Part shown: piece after piece, positions 7,931 to 14,562 of the stretch
Layout of the letters: every line of letters starts with the position of its first letter
How positions within the stretch are numbered: the first letter of the stretch is position 1
From: RYN-433 sp036558265
GTDB lineage: Bacteria; Planctomycetota; Phycisphaerae; Tepidisphaerales; Tepidisphaeraceae
Direction: 5' to 3'
DNA length: 14,562 nt
Assembly: GCA_036558265.1 (NCBI GenBank)
Contig: DATBFY010000643.1
Coordinates: 1-14,562, forward strand
Translations under genes and position numbers: made by a program
The notes under the pieces: generated by a model
Database searches by the model: none
What the model saw: only the letters and a program-made list of their open reading frames with translations
What the model was told of the DNA's origin: nothing

Positions 7931-8253
7931 CGACAGACCTCCTGATCGGCAGGCCGACGGTCCTGCGAATGGGCCGCGCGCGCGTCCACGATCCCAGCGA
8001 GGTAGTAGAGCAATGCGCATATCCTAATAGTGGCCCGCAGCGCCCGCCAGGCGAAATCGCCCGTCCACCAGCCGCGGCGCGGCGAAAGACTATAGCCCAC
8101 GGCGTAAGCCGTGGGTAGAAAACGCAACCAACGGATGAGCCCCGAAGGGGCGGCAGAACGGCCCGATCATTCGCGCCAAGGCCATAACCCCATCGAAGCC
8201 AACCACCTCATCTTCGTGTCCTTCGCGTCCTTCCCGTGGTTCGGTCCCTCCCC
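7931..8253. other. Intergenic region holding repeat copy 1
   Basis: This 323-bp gap lies between the methyltransferase stop and the WD40 start. It contains the 114-bp hairpin repeat (8069-8182). Between the repeat and the methyltransferase stop, around 8211-8231, the minus strand reads AAGGACGCGAAGGACACGAAG, a short near-tandem phrase. The part next to the WD40 gene (7931-8068) must carry its promoter, but I could not identify -35 and -10 boxes. Short frames crossing the gap are translated repeat sequence, not genes. Confidence 0.6.
8069..8182 (-). repeat. Three-hairpin repeat, copy 1 (114 bp)
   Basis: This matches the sequence at 9504-9623 with about nine substitutions and one 6-nt gap, counted by eye. 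It contains three perfect hairpins: GCCGC-GGC-GCGGC (8071-8083), CCCACGGCGTAAGCCGTGGG (8096-8115; 8-bp stem, 4-nt loop) and GCCCC-GAA-GGGGC (8139-8151). All observed differences between the copies lie outside stem positions. It begins 71 bp beyond the methyltransferase stop, in the same orientation relative to that gene as copy 2 is to the lyase gene. Confidence 0.85.
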
Positions 8254-9294
8254 TCACCGATACGCCACCACCATCGAGTCCACCCCCGCCAGGCGATGGG
8301 TCGTCATGTCGCGGAATCCGGCATCGCGCAGCCATCCGTGGCAGTCAGCCGGTGTGTAGTCGAACCCGCCGGGCGTCTCGATCAGCATGTTCAGGCTCAT
8401 GAACAGGCCCGACACGTTCGTGCGCCGCTCGTCGTCGATCATCGCGTCGTAGACGATCAGCGCGCCGCGCGGCGGCAGCGCGTCGTAGGCCTTGGCCACC
8501 AGTTGCCGCTTGGTCTTCAGGTCCCAGTCGTGAAGGATGTGCCCCATGATGATCACGTCCACCGAGGGCAGCGTGTCCTTGAAGAAGTCGCCTGCCACGA
8601 AGCGCACGCGATCGGCCACGCCGCGCTCGCGGACGTATTCCTCGAAGACCGGGCGCACCGCCGCCAGGTCGAACCCGACGCCGTTCAGGTGCGGGTGCGC
8701 CAGCGCCAGGTGTGCCGGAACCGCCCCCTGCGCCGTCCCGACGTCGGCAAACGTCTTGTAGTCCCCCCACGGAAACTGGGCCGCGATCCCCCGCGCCGAC
8801 GCGGCGCTCAGCCCCGTCATCGCCGAGAGGAACTGCCGCAGGCGCGCGGGTTCGCCGTAAATGGCGGCGAACGGGTCCGGCCCGCCCCCCTTCGCCTCGT
8901 TCTGCGGTTGTCCCGTGCGCAGCGCCTCGGTCAGGTGATCCCAGAACTTGTAGAGGCGGGCGTTGCACATGTCCAGGATGCCGGCGATACAGGACGCCTG
9001 CGCGCGGTCCAGGTACTGCGCCGCCAGCGGCGAGTTCGTGTATCGCCCGGCGCCATCGCGCTCCAGCAGCTTGAGGGCCACCAGCGTATCGAGAAAGTCC
9101 CGTGCCGAGCGGTCGTGCAGGTTCAGTTCGCGCGCCAGCTCGGTGCAATTGCGCGACCCGGATTTCGCCAGACGCGTGAACAGGTCGAGCTCCAGCGCCG
9201 CGAAGAGCACCTTCGACCCCATGAAGCCGAATGCGAGCTGCATCAGCGGGTCGGGCGTGATCTCCGTCGTCGAGGTGGTGGTTTCCGTGGGCAT
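8254..9294 (-). CDS. SAM-dependent O-methyltransferase (Methyltransf_2 / acetylserotonin OMT-like)
   Basis: A 346-residue cytoplasmic enzyme with the usual two-part layout: an N-terminal helical dimerisation and winged-helix domain (about 14-100, with FAALELDLFTRLA and SARDFLDTLVALKLLER) and a C-terminal SAM-binding fold. SAM motif I is ADVGTAQGAVP (183-193), where most relatives have a denser glycine loop (DVGGGxG); the acidic end of strand 2 is GFDL (207-210), and VAGDFF (233-238) follows. ILHDWD (253-258) contains His255, the expected catalytic base. Relatives methylate hydroxyl groups of small aromatic, polyketide or carotenoid compounds; the substrate here is unknown and no pathway genes are beside it. 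The ATG at 9294 was chosen because AAGGA lies about 9 nt upstream; a 20-codon extension to 9354 lacks support. It is bracketed by the two copies of the three-hairpin repeat. Confidence 0.92.
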   Translation of the reverse strand: MPTETTTSTTEITPDPLMQLAFGFMGSKVLFAALELDLFTRLAKSGSRNCTELARELNLHDRSARDFLDTLVALKLLERDGAGRYTNSPLAAQYLDRAQASCIAGILDMCNARLYKFWDHLTEALRTGQPQNEAKGGGPDPFAAIYGEPARLRQFLSAMTGLSAASARGIAAQFPWGDYKTFADVGTAQGAVPAHLALAHPHLNGVGFDLAAVRPVFEEYVRERGVADRVRFVAGDFFKDTLPSVDVIIMGHILHDWDLKTKRQLVAKAYDALPPRGALIVYDAMIDDERRTNVSGLFMSLNMLIETPGGFDYTPADCHGWLRDAGFRDMTTHRLAGVDSMVVAYR

Positions 9295-9401
9295 TGCGGA
9301 CGTTCCTTTCCAGTTCGAAGTTGCGGAAACATAGGGACGCCGCCGTCCCCACAAAATAGCCCTGAACAGGCTGTCCCGGGCGCGGTCGCAGCGGCCACTA
9401 A

Positions 9402-9479
9402 CGGGAGGGCGAGGCTCCGTCCGAGCCGTCCTTTCGGTTCCCCCGCACGCAACCCGCGGCTCGCGCGCCAGGCTCGCCC
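9402..9479. repeat. Long inverted element with nested hairpin, probable dispersed repeat
   Basis: GGGCGAG (9407-9413) pairs with CTCGCCC (9473-9479) as an outer 7-bp stem, and an inner hairpin GGCTC-CGTCC-GAGCC occupies 9413-9427. On the plus strand, 9402-9428 translates to REGEAPSEP, another phrase I recall as a recurrent spurious translation of intergenic repeats in planctomycetes and verrucomicrobia; only a genome search can confirm this. It sits upstream of the methyltransferase and next to repeat copy 2. Confidence 0.45.
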
Positions 9480-9503
9480 GCTCAACTGCGATTCCACCGC
9501 GCC

Positions 9504-9623
9504 CAGCCGCGGAGCGGCGAAAGAGTATAGCCCACGGCGTAAGCCGTGGGTAAAAAACCCAACCAACGAATCAGCCCCGAAGTCGAAGGGGCGGCAGAAC
9601 GGCCCGGCCATTCGCGCAAAGGC
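9504..9623 (-). repeat. Three-hairpin repeat, copy 2 (120 bp)
   Basis: Direct-repeat partner of 8069-8182. Its hairpins are GCCGC-GGA-GCGGC (9506-9518), the identical 20-bp CCCACGGCGTAAGCCGTGGG (9531-9550), and GCCCC-GAAGTCGAA-GGGGC (9574-9592). The third loop is 9 nt instead of 3 because of a 6-nt insertion, yet the stem is intact. The element begins 36 bp beyond the lyase stop codon. Confidence 0.85.
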
Positions 9624-9659
9624 ATCTCCCGTCAGGGCTCAATTCTCTCCGTCCCCCCC

Positions 9660-10829
9660 TCACTCCACCCACAGCACCGGCTGCCGCAGCGGCAGGTTGC
9701 GGATCACTTCCTCATTCGTCGGATTCGCCTCCAGCCCCTTCCACAACTCGACGTACTTGGGCTCGTGATACGCCATCCCCGCGAACAGCAGCGCCGGTGA
9801 GCGCACCGGCCAGAACTCGTAGAACATCACGTCCGGCTTGTGAGGCCACTTCGACTTCTCCCGCACGAACGGATACATGAACTCGATCGCCTTGCGCATG
9901 CCGCGGCCATCGCCGGTCGTGAACTCCCAGAGGTTCTCCTCTTTCCACGAGCAAATCCGGCAGATCGTCGCCATCGCGTCCAGGTTGAAGAGCGAGTACG
10001 AGTACGGCTTGGTCCGACGCAGCTCCTGCGGGAAGGACCCGTCCGCGGCCATCTGGTTCGGCAGCAGCACCTCCTCGAACCGTTTGCGGCACAACGCCAG
10101 AAGTTTTTCATCCCCCGTGAACGACGCGAACGCCGCCACCTGCATCACCCAGCAGGTGCCGTGATTGTTCTTCGCTTTCATCTCGTCAGTGCCGTTCTTG
10201 CTGGTGGTCAGCCACGTGAGGTAATCGGCAAACCACCGCTTCGTGCCCTCCAGGTCCTGGCCGCTCAAGATTCCGGCGGCCTGGAGGATCTGGGCCGATC
10301 GGGCGACCTCGATCAGGTGGATCGTGTCGATGATCCCGATCCCCCGCCCGGTCGTGATGCCCTTGATCGCCTGCGCGTATTGCAGGTTCGGGTTCATCCT
10401 TGTGTCTGAATTGACAAACCACGCCCGCAGATGTTCGATCGCCTTGTCGGCGTACTTGCGCTCCCCAGTGATTCGCCACGCGCTGGTGAGCGTGCCCACG
10501 TGCGTCGCAAGGCGGATCATCGCCAGGCGATGGGCGACGAAGTTCTCCGGGTTGGTCATCCCGTCGCGCTGGACGTACGGACCCGCGGGATCTTTGGGGT
10601 TGGGCCACCAGTAATCCCCCTCGGAAAAGAAGTCGTGCGCACCGCCCGCCGACCGCGGGCACGATTGCGCGGTGACGGTGACCGGCTTCTCGCTAAGGAA
10701 TTGCTCCGCCGGCTTCAGGACGCGATCACGATCGAGCGACTTGAGATCCAGCAGCGGCTGATCTGCGAGAACGTTTGCGTTAACCAGCAGAGCAAGGAAG
10801 ATCAAACCGATAGGGGCGCGAGCCGTCAT
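9660..10829 (-). CDS. Secreted alginate-lyase-family polysaccharide lyase (PL5/PL38-like)
   Basis: A 389-residue protein with a signal peptide (about 1-22, hydrophobic GLIFLALLV, probable cut after VLA). The mature part matches the alginate lyase fold (PF05426-type alpha-toroid), which cleaves 1,4-linked uronic-acid polymers by beta-elimination. SAGGAHDFFSEGDYWWPNP (60-78) is the family signature near the N-terminus; KNNHGTCW (220-227) provides the Asn-His pair of the active site; RRTKPYSYSLFNLDA (271-285) provides the Arg and the Tyr expected to act as base/acid. Whether the substrate is alginate, glucuronan or another uronan cannot be told from sequence. The ATG at 10829 was chosen because GGAG lies 7 nt upstream and the signal peptide follows at once; the frame is open further upstream without support. 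It starts 68 bp after the zinc-ribbon/LamG gene, so the two may share a transcript, and is followed by repeat copy 2. Confidence 0.9.
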   Translation of the reverse strand: MTARAPIGLIFLALLVNANVLADQPLLDLKSLDRDRVLKPAEQFLSEKPVTVTAQSCPRSAGGAHDFFSEGDYWWPNPKDPAGPYVQRDGMTNPENFVAHRLAMIRLATHVGTLTSAWRITGERKYADKAIEHLRAWFVNSDTRMNPNLQYAQAIKGITTGRGIGIIDTIHLIEVARSAQILQAAGILSGQDLEGTKRWFADYLTWLTTSKNGTDEMKAKNNHGTCWVMQVAAFASFTGDEKLLALCRKRFEEVLLPNQMAADGSFPQELRRTKPYSYSLFNLDAMATICRICSWKEENLWEFTTGDGRGMRKAIEFMYPFVREKSKWPHKPDVMFYEFWPVRSPALLFAGMAYHEPKYVELWKGLEANPTNEEVIRNLPLRQPVLWVE

Positions 10830-10897
10830 GGCGTGACTCCGGGTGGCGTGTCGCGCGCCAATCATCCGCGTCCGCATCACCTTTGTCACGCGCGCGC

Positions 10898-12022
10898 TCA
10901 TCGCGCGCCGGTTGCCGCCGGGGTGTTGATCTCGACCAGTTCGATCTTGTGGAAAACCGTCGCGCTGACCTCCGAGCCCACGCCCAGGAAGCAGGGTGTG
11001 ATCTCCCAGTCGCGGTTGGCCAGGTCCGTCCCGTCGGTCGCATAGCTTGTCAAAAGCGTGCCGTCGAGCCACGCTTCGATCGAGTTCCGACGCACCCGCA
11101 CCACCGACGTGTGCCGCTTGCCGTTCTCGAACGAAAGGTTGCGGATTCCTGTCGGATTATTGTTGGCCGATTGGTTGGCGATCTGCTGGAACCCGGAGCA
11201 GGTTCGTTTCCACCCCCCCAGGATCAGGGCGCAGGGATTACGGTGGGTAAACATCTGAACCACGCAGTTATCCCCGTCAACCTGGGTAAACTGAACGCGG
11301 AAGTCATACTCCTTGGGCGGTGCGTAGCGGATTGCCAGCTTGGCCCGGTGGGAAGCGTCGGAGGCCAGTTCACCGTTCTCAAAGTGCCAGTTGCCTCCGA
11401 CCGCATCCCGGGACGGGTCGATCAGGGGCATCAGGTCCACCGTCCGGGTCACCGGGGCCTGTGTCGCGTCCGGGAAGGGTTCCGGCGGTGCCGCAGCCTG
11501 TCGTTTCGGGCTGCTGGTTCGCGCCGCCGCGATCGCCGGCCCGGGTCGATTCACGATGAACACGACCGAGAAGACGATGGCCACCGCAACCCCCCCGACC
11601 GACGCCCAGGTCCAGGGCGATCGGAGCCATTCTGGCGCCGAAGAGGGGCCTTCAGCCTCGAGCGTCACCCGCGTGTGGTAGGGCGCGGCCCGGTACGCCC
11701 CATTGTGATCGGGCGAGGGTCCGGGATCCGGCTCGGGGTGCCACGGGTCGGACGGCGCCACGGACGCCAGCGCCTGATCCGGATCGGCGGGTCTGATACG
11801 GGTAGCCGCGAGACGGGAAGCGACAGGACGGGAAATCCGACTGACCGGTCGCGGCCGCGGCGCCCCCGTCCCGCGCGCCGCCGCCGCTTTTGCGGTATGG
11901 GGGACTACGGCCACCGCGCACATCCGCTGGCCGCAGGCGGGGCAGTTGGGTTCAACCTTTCGGGGTCGGGTGGAGGCGAAGAGCTTACCGCACGGGACGC
12001 ACTTCCATGCACGTGGCACCAT
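10898..12022 (-). CDS. Zinc-ribbon, single-TM protein with LamG/DUF1080-like outer domain
   Basis: A 374-residue protein. The N-terminus is a zinc ribbon with Cys8-x2-Cys11 and Cys27-x2-Cys30. Residues 40-130 are low-complexity, rich in Pro, Ala and Arg. One membrane helix lies at about 138-157 (TWASVGGVAVAIVFSVVFIV). Residues about 195-366 form a beta-rich domain resembling the concanavalin-like DUF1080/LamG modules common in planctomycetes (NWHFENGELASD, YDFRVQFTQVDGDNCVVQMF, RVRRNSIEAWLDGTLLTSY, the last being the typical ligand-edge strand). I infer a cytoplasmic zinc ribbon and a periplasmic carbohydrate- or protein-binding domain. No enzyme residues were identified. The ATG at 12022 has AGGA about 8 nt upstream. 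It precedes the lyase gene by 68 bp, which suggests a shared role in uronan handling, but the function is not known. Confidence 0.85.
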   Translation of the reverse strand: MVPRAWKCVPCGKLFASTRPRKVEPNCPACGQRMCAVAVVPHTAKAAAARGTGAPRPRPVSRISRPVASRLAATRIRPADPDQALASVAPSDPWHPEPDPGPSPDHNGAYRAAPYHTRVTLEAEGPSSAPEWLRSPWTWASVGGVAVAIVFSVVFIVNRPGPAIAAARTSSPKRQAAAPPEPFPDATQAPVTRTVDLMPLIDPSRDAVGGNWHFENGELASDASHRAKLAIRYAPPKEYDFRVQFTQVDGDNCVVQMFTHRNPCALILGGWKRTCSGFQQIANQSANNNPTGIRNLSFENGKRHTSVVRVRRNSIEAWLDGTLLTSYATDGTDLANRDWEITPCFLGVGSEVSATVFHKIELVEINTPAATGAR

Positions 12023-12191
12023 GACGGGTCCTGCTGGTTCGAGTTCTGGCCGGCCGCTCTGGAGGCCCGAGACGTGGCAGGGCGCGAGTAGCCAGACCGT
12101 GGCTTACGAGAACGATCGGATATGACGACCTCAAGAGTTTAGCGGCACATGAATTTGTGGCAAGAAAAAGTCATCCGCACATGGCGGCTGC
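12023..12191. other. Short intergenic region
   Basis: This 169-bp gap lies between the GH-A hydrolase stop and the zinc-ribbon gene. It contains a candidate promoter (12136-12163). A 4-bp stem CCGC/GCGG followed by an offset run of five T on the minus strand (about 12165-12188) is too weak to call a terminator. Confidence 0.5.
12136..12163 (-). promoter_or_regulatory. Candidate sigma70-like promoter for the zinc-ribbon/lyase pair
   Basis: On the minus strand TTGCCA (12158-12163) is followed after 16 nt by TAAACT (12136-12141), a fair match to -35 and -10 boxes. It would start transcription about 105 bp before the zinc-ribbon ATG. Such matches occur by chance, and the housekeeping promoter consensus of this lineage is poorly known. 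Confidence 0.3.
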
Positions 12192-14562
12192 TCAATGCTT
12201 CAACCGCACCAGTTCGTACCAGAGGGTGGGGACGTCGCCCAGGTGCAGGGTGCAATTCGTCGTTTGGAATTCCCTTAGTGGCTTTCCTGCGCCGTCGAGG
12301 GGGTGAACGGAGTAGTCGTGGGGGAGCCGGAGCGTCGCATTGACGACCTCGATGCGTGGCGGCGCGGTTCCCCAATTTGTCGAAATCGTGGTGCGCTGCG
12401 GGTTCCATTGTTCGCCGGTGTTTTCGACGCGGGCGACGGCAGATATGAGCAGGCGATCGGCATCATCGATCGTGCTGGCGGGATCGGCCGGGGTGACGAG
12501 GATCGAGGCGAACGGTGTTTTGAGTTGCTCCAGTTGCACGGAGCCCAGCGCGACGGGGGCGCCGGGGGCAAAGCCCGTGAAGACGGCGGCGGCGGGGGTG
12601 GCAAGGGTGTAGCGGCCAGTGCCCGGGCCGTTGGCGGTCCAGGCAAGCGGCAGAACCGGTTGGGAGGGGTGGTCCGCGGTCGTGGGTTGCCCATCGAACC
12701 GCAGGGCGAACCGCTCTGAGAGGAACGAGCGCCAGTCAAGGTCGGGGTGCGCGGCGCGGATGAAGTTCCAGATGTTGTAGAAACTCGCGGAGGCGAACGG
12801 GTAGATCTGCTGCCTGGTGACCGACAGCGTTCGCTGGGCTGCCAGCGGCGGCACGTTGCCGGAGAGGAAGATCCGCGCCCCCAGCGGCATCGACGCCATC
12901 TTCGCCCAGTTGCCCTCGAGGTCGAAATAGCTGGACACGTGGTCCTTCTCGAACTGGTTGGAGTGGCTGTAGGCGAAGAGGTAGACGGCGTCCCAGTCCT
13001 GGAGGGCGGCGAAGGTGGCGATCATGGGCACGCAGCCGGCCTGCCACTCGTTCGGGGCGGCGTGGTTGTATTCGGTCACGGTGAACGGTTTGCCCGCGAC
13101 GCGGGTTGCCGCCAGTGGCCAGAGCGTCGCGCCGACAGGGTTATCGACCATCGGCTTATTCCGGATAGTCCAGTTCCGCGGGCTCCAGTCGTGGTTGGGA
13201 AAATCGGGATGATCCCAGTAGGCGTGAGCGTCGACGAAATCCATTTTAGATTGACTGAGCGTGCCGAGCGGGCCCAGGCCGATCGTGCCGGTGACCGGGG
13301 CCTGGAGCTTCAGGTCGTCGCGCAGGTAGTTTCTAAAATCGACGAAGTAGGACTCGTCGAGCCGCTGGAGGAAGTCGTACCAATCGGCCGAGCGGGCGGG
13401 CGTCACGCCGTCGCCCGGCTTGTGCGGGGCGACAGTTTGCTTTGCGGCATCCTCCGAATCGCCGAGACCTTCCTGCCCACCGGGACGGAGTTGGAGGTCG
13501 GTGAAGGTGACCGTATTGACCTGCTGGCCGACGATGAAACTGACGCGGGCGTTTGTGTCGTCTGCCGACCCGACGAAGCCGAAGCGGAACTGTCTGGGCC
13601 GGGTCGAGACCTTTGCCGACCCGGCGAGCCCCAGGTTGCCCCACGGCTGATGCGCCTGGGTGAGGTTGACGGTGATCGTCTGATCCTTGTCGGCCGTCGC
13701 GGTGAACGTCAGCGTGTAGAATCGCCCCTTCGTCACCGCGACGTTCTGCTGGTTGAATTGAAGGTGCCAGTGGGTGCCGTCGACGGCGCCGATCTTGAGG
13801 ATGTGCCGGCCTGCCGTTGCGTCATGCGTCATCCTGGCCGAGTCGTGCTGCTCGATGATCCACTTGTCGCGCAGCAGGATGTCCTGCCCCAGCGGGATCG
13901 CGTCGCGGTTCCAGGCGGCGGCAAGGGCATCCCGCGTGGGATACTTGCTGGCAAGCCACTGGTTCCAGCGTCCCTTGAGCATGCCGGCGTAGGGCTCGGG
14001 CAGGGTTGCGAGCTTCTGCTCGCCGCCCCAGAGGAAGATCGTGTTCTCGTTGTTGATCTCGACCATGCAGACGGCGGGCTCGGCCGTATAGGGCTGAGCG
14101 GTGTACTTGTTCACGTGAGTGAGCAGGTCGCGCGCGTATCGCTTGTCGGCCCGGATGATGTCGGGGTGAAAGAGGTTGACGGTCTTGTCCATCGATTCGG
14201 GGAGCTTGTCGGCGTTGGGCAATCGATGAGCCTTGCTCCAGGTGCGCGACACGTGGAGGTTGATGTCGCTGTAGATGCCCTGTTTTTTCAGGGCGGAGAT
14301 GAGGTAATCGAGCCGATCGAGGGATTGGTCCGACAGGGATTCGAGCGCGTCGTCGGCGAAGATCCCGTTGGGGAACTTGAACATGTCCATGTGGTGCAGG
14401 CGGACGGCGTTGATGCCGAATCGCGACAGGCGCAGGGCGAGGCGGTCGGCCTGGTCGTGCGTGGGGAAGCAGGCGGAAAAGGCGAGGTTGACCCCCCAGA
14501 AGCGAATGCGTCGATCGCCGGTGTAGAAATGGTCGCCCTTGACGACGACCGGCCCGAGGCGG
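12192..14562 (-). CDS. Clan GH-A glycoside hydrolase with embedded carbohydrate-binding module, 5' end outside window
   Basis: Partial gene: 789 codons are visible and the N-terminus lies beyond base 14562. The first visible residues (HFYTGDRRIRFWGVNLAFS, then a segment with RFGINAVRLHHMD) match the start of a GH5-like TIM barrel. In visible numbering the probable acid/base is Glu172 in EINNENT (codon 14046-14048) and the probable nucleophile Glu497 in FTVTEYNHA (codon 13071-13073), the usual Glu pair of retaining clan GH-A enzymes. Between them, about 231-359, lies a beta-sandwich region resembling CBM4/9-type modules (HILKIG, HWHLQFNQQ, KGRFYTLTFTATAD, VTFTDLQLRPGG). After the barrel come about 230 residues of beta-rich sequence including a segment reading GRYTLATPAAAVFTGFAPG, as in C-terminal domains of such enzymes. 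The 325-residue distance between catalytic residues is explained by the insert. Substrate and family number are undetermined; secretion cannot be judged without the N-terminus. Confidence 0.82.
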   Translation of the reverse strand, partial: RLGPVVVKGDHFYTGDRRIRFWGVNLAFSACFPTHDQADRLALRLSRFGINAVRLHHMDMFKFPNGIFADDALESLSDQSLDRLDYLISALKKQGIYSDINLHVSRTWSKAHRLPNADKLPESMDKTVNLFHPDIIRADKRYARDLLTHVNKYTAQPYTAEPAVCMVEINNENTIFLWGGEQKLATLPEPYAGMLKGRWNQWLASKYPTRDALAAAWNRDAIPLGQDILLRDKWIIEQHDSARMTHDATAGRHILKIGAVDGTHWHLQFNQQNVAVTKGRFYTLTFTATADKDQTITVNLTQAHQPWGNLGLAGSAKVSTRPRQFRFGFVGSADDTNARVSFIVGQQVNTVTFTDLQLRPGGQEGLGDSEDAAKQTVAPHKPGDGVTPARSADWYDFLQRLDESYFVDFRNYLRDDLKLQAPVTGTIGLGPLGTLSQSKMDFVDAHAYWDHPDFPNHDWSPRNWTIRNKPMVDNPVGATLWPLAATRVAGKPFTVTEYNHAAPNEWQAGCVPMIATFAALQDWDAVYLFAYSHSNQFEKDHVSSYFDLEGNWAKMASMPLGARIFLSGNVPPLAAQRTLSVTRQQIYPFASASFYNIWNFIRAAHPDLDWRSFLSERFALRFDGQPTTADHPSQPVLPLAWTANGPGTGRYTLATPAAAVFTGFAPGAPVALGSVQLEQLKTPFASILVTPADPASTIDDADRLLISAVARVENTGEQWNPQRTTISTNWGTAPPRIEVVNATLRLPHDYSVHPLDGAGKPLREFQTTNCTLHLGDVPTLWYELVRLKH

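Larger units (their letters stand above)
9295..9659. other. Intergenic region holding repeat copy 2 and a second repeat type
   Basis: This 365-bp gap lies between the lyase stop and the methyltransferase start. It contains the three-hairpin repeat (9504-9623) and, nearer the methyltransferase, a separate inverted element (9402-9479). A long plus-strand frame runs through the gap and antisense to the methyltransferase; it has no ribosome binding site and no protein-like composition, so I reject it. The methyltransferase promoter should lie in 9295-9400, but no clear boxes were found. Confidence 0.6.

Noticed and set aside
8090..8335. Small minus-strand frame spanning repeat copy 1
   Set aside because: It is translated hairpin repeat plus the end of the methyltransferase gene in another phase; a parallel frame appears at copy 2 only because the repeat is shared.
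8069..9623. Paired repeats as a CRISPR array or insertion-sequence ends
   Set aside because: There are only two copies, 1.3 kb apart, as direct not inverted repeats, with no spacers and no transposase between them.
8236..9768. 510-codon open frame on the plus strand
   Set aside because: It is antisense to the methyltransferase and runs through repeat copy 2 into the lyase gene; its composition is typical of a shadow frame.
10883..12091. 402-codon open frame on the plus strand
   Set aside because: It is antisense to the zinc-ribbon/LamG protein, which has clear Cys motifs, a membrane helix and a ribosome binding site; the plus-strand frame has none of these.
12165..12188. Possible intrinsic terminator after the GH-A hydrolase
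   Set aside because: Only a 4-bp stem, separated by five bases from a run of five T.

Overview
The window is GC-rich DNA that most likely comes from a Planctomycetota genome of the Phycisphaerae type. This is inferred from several features together: a sigma factor with a long membrane and extracellular extension, a PEP-CTERM sorting signal, a secreted 14-blade WD40 protein, zinc-ribbon/membrane/LamG-like architecture, several polysaccharide-degrading enzymes, and intergenic hairpin repeats. No rRNA, tRNA, CRISPR array, transposase or phage gene was seen.

Seven of the eight genes lie on the minus strand. Read in their own direction, from high to low coordinates, they are: a clan GH-A glycoside hydrolase with an embedded carbohydrate-binding module (12192-14562, N-terminus outside the window); a zinc-ribbon/TM/LamG-like membrane protein (10898-12022); a secreted alginate-lyase-family polysaccharide lyase (9660-10829); an O-methyltransferase (8254-9294); a secreted WD40 double propeller (5699-7930); a fusion of an ECF sigma factor to a PEP-CTERM surface protein (1584-4541); and a GH43 glycosidase (1-1085, C-terminus outside the window). 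The one plus-strand gene is a zeta-crystallin-type quinone oxidoreductase (4753-5688). It is divergent from the sigma fusion and convergent, 10 bp apart, with the WD40 gene.

Three carbohydrate-active enzymes and two possible sensor or envelope proteins suggest a loose polysaccharide-utilisation neighbourhood. The genes are mostly separated by 170-500 bp gaps, so this is not one tight operon; only the zinc-ribbon protein and the lyase (68 bp apart) look likely to be co-transcribed. The oxidoreductase, methyltransferase and WD40 protein have no evident link to carbohydrate use.

The most unusual object is the 985-residue sigma factor. It carries complete sigma region 2 and region 4 domains, then one membrane segment that resembles a cleavable signal peptide, a glycine/proline-rich linker, a beta-rich domain and a C-terminal PEP-CTERM anchor. 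It looks like a membrane-spanning transcription factor whose outer part carries a signal for exosortase processing. The second notable feature is a 114/120-bp repeat with three hairpins, present twice and each time just 3' of a gene, bracketing the methyltransferase. Other hairpin-rich elements occupy the remaining larger gaps.
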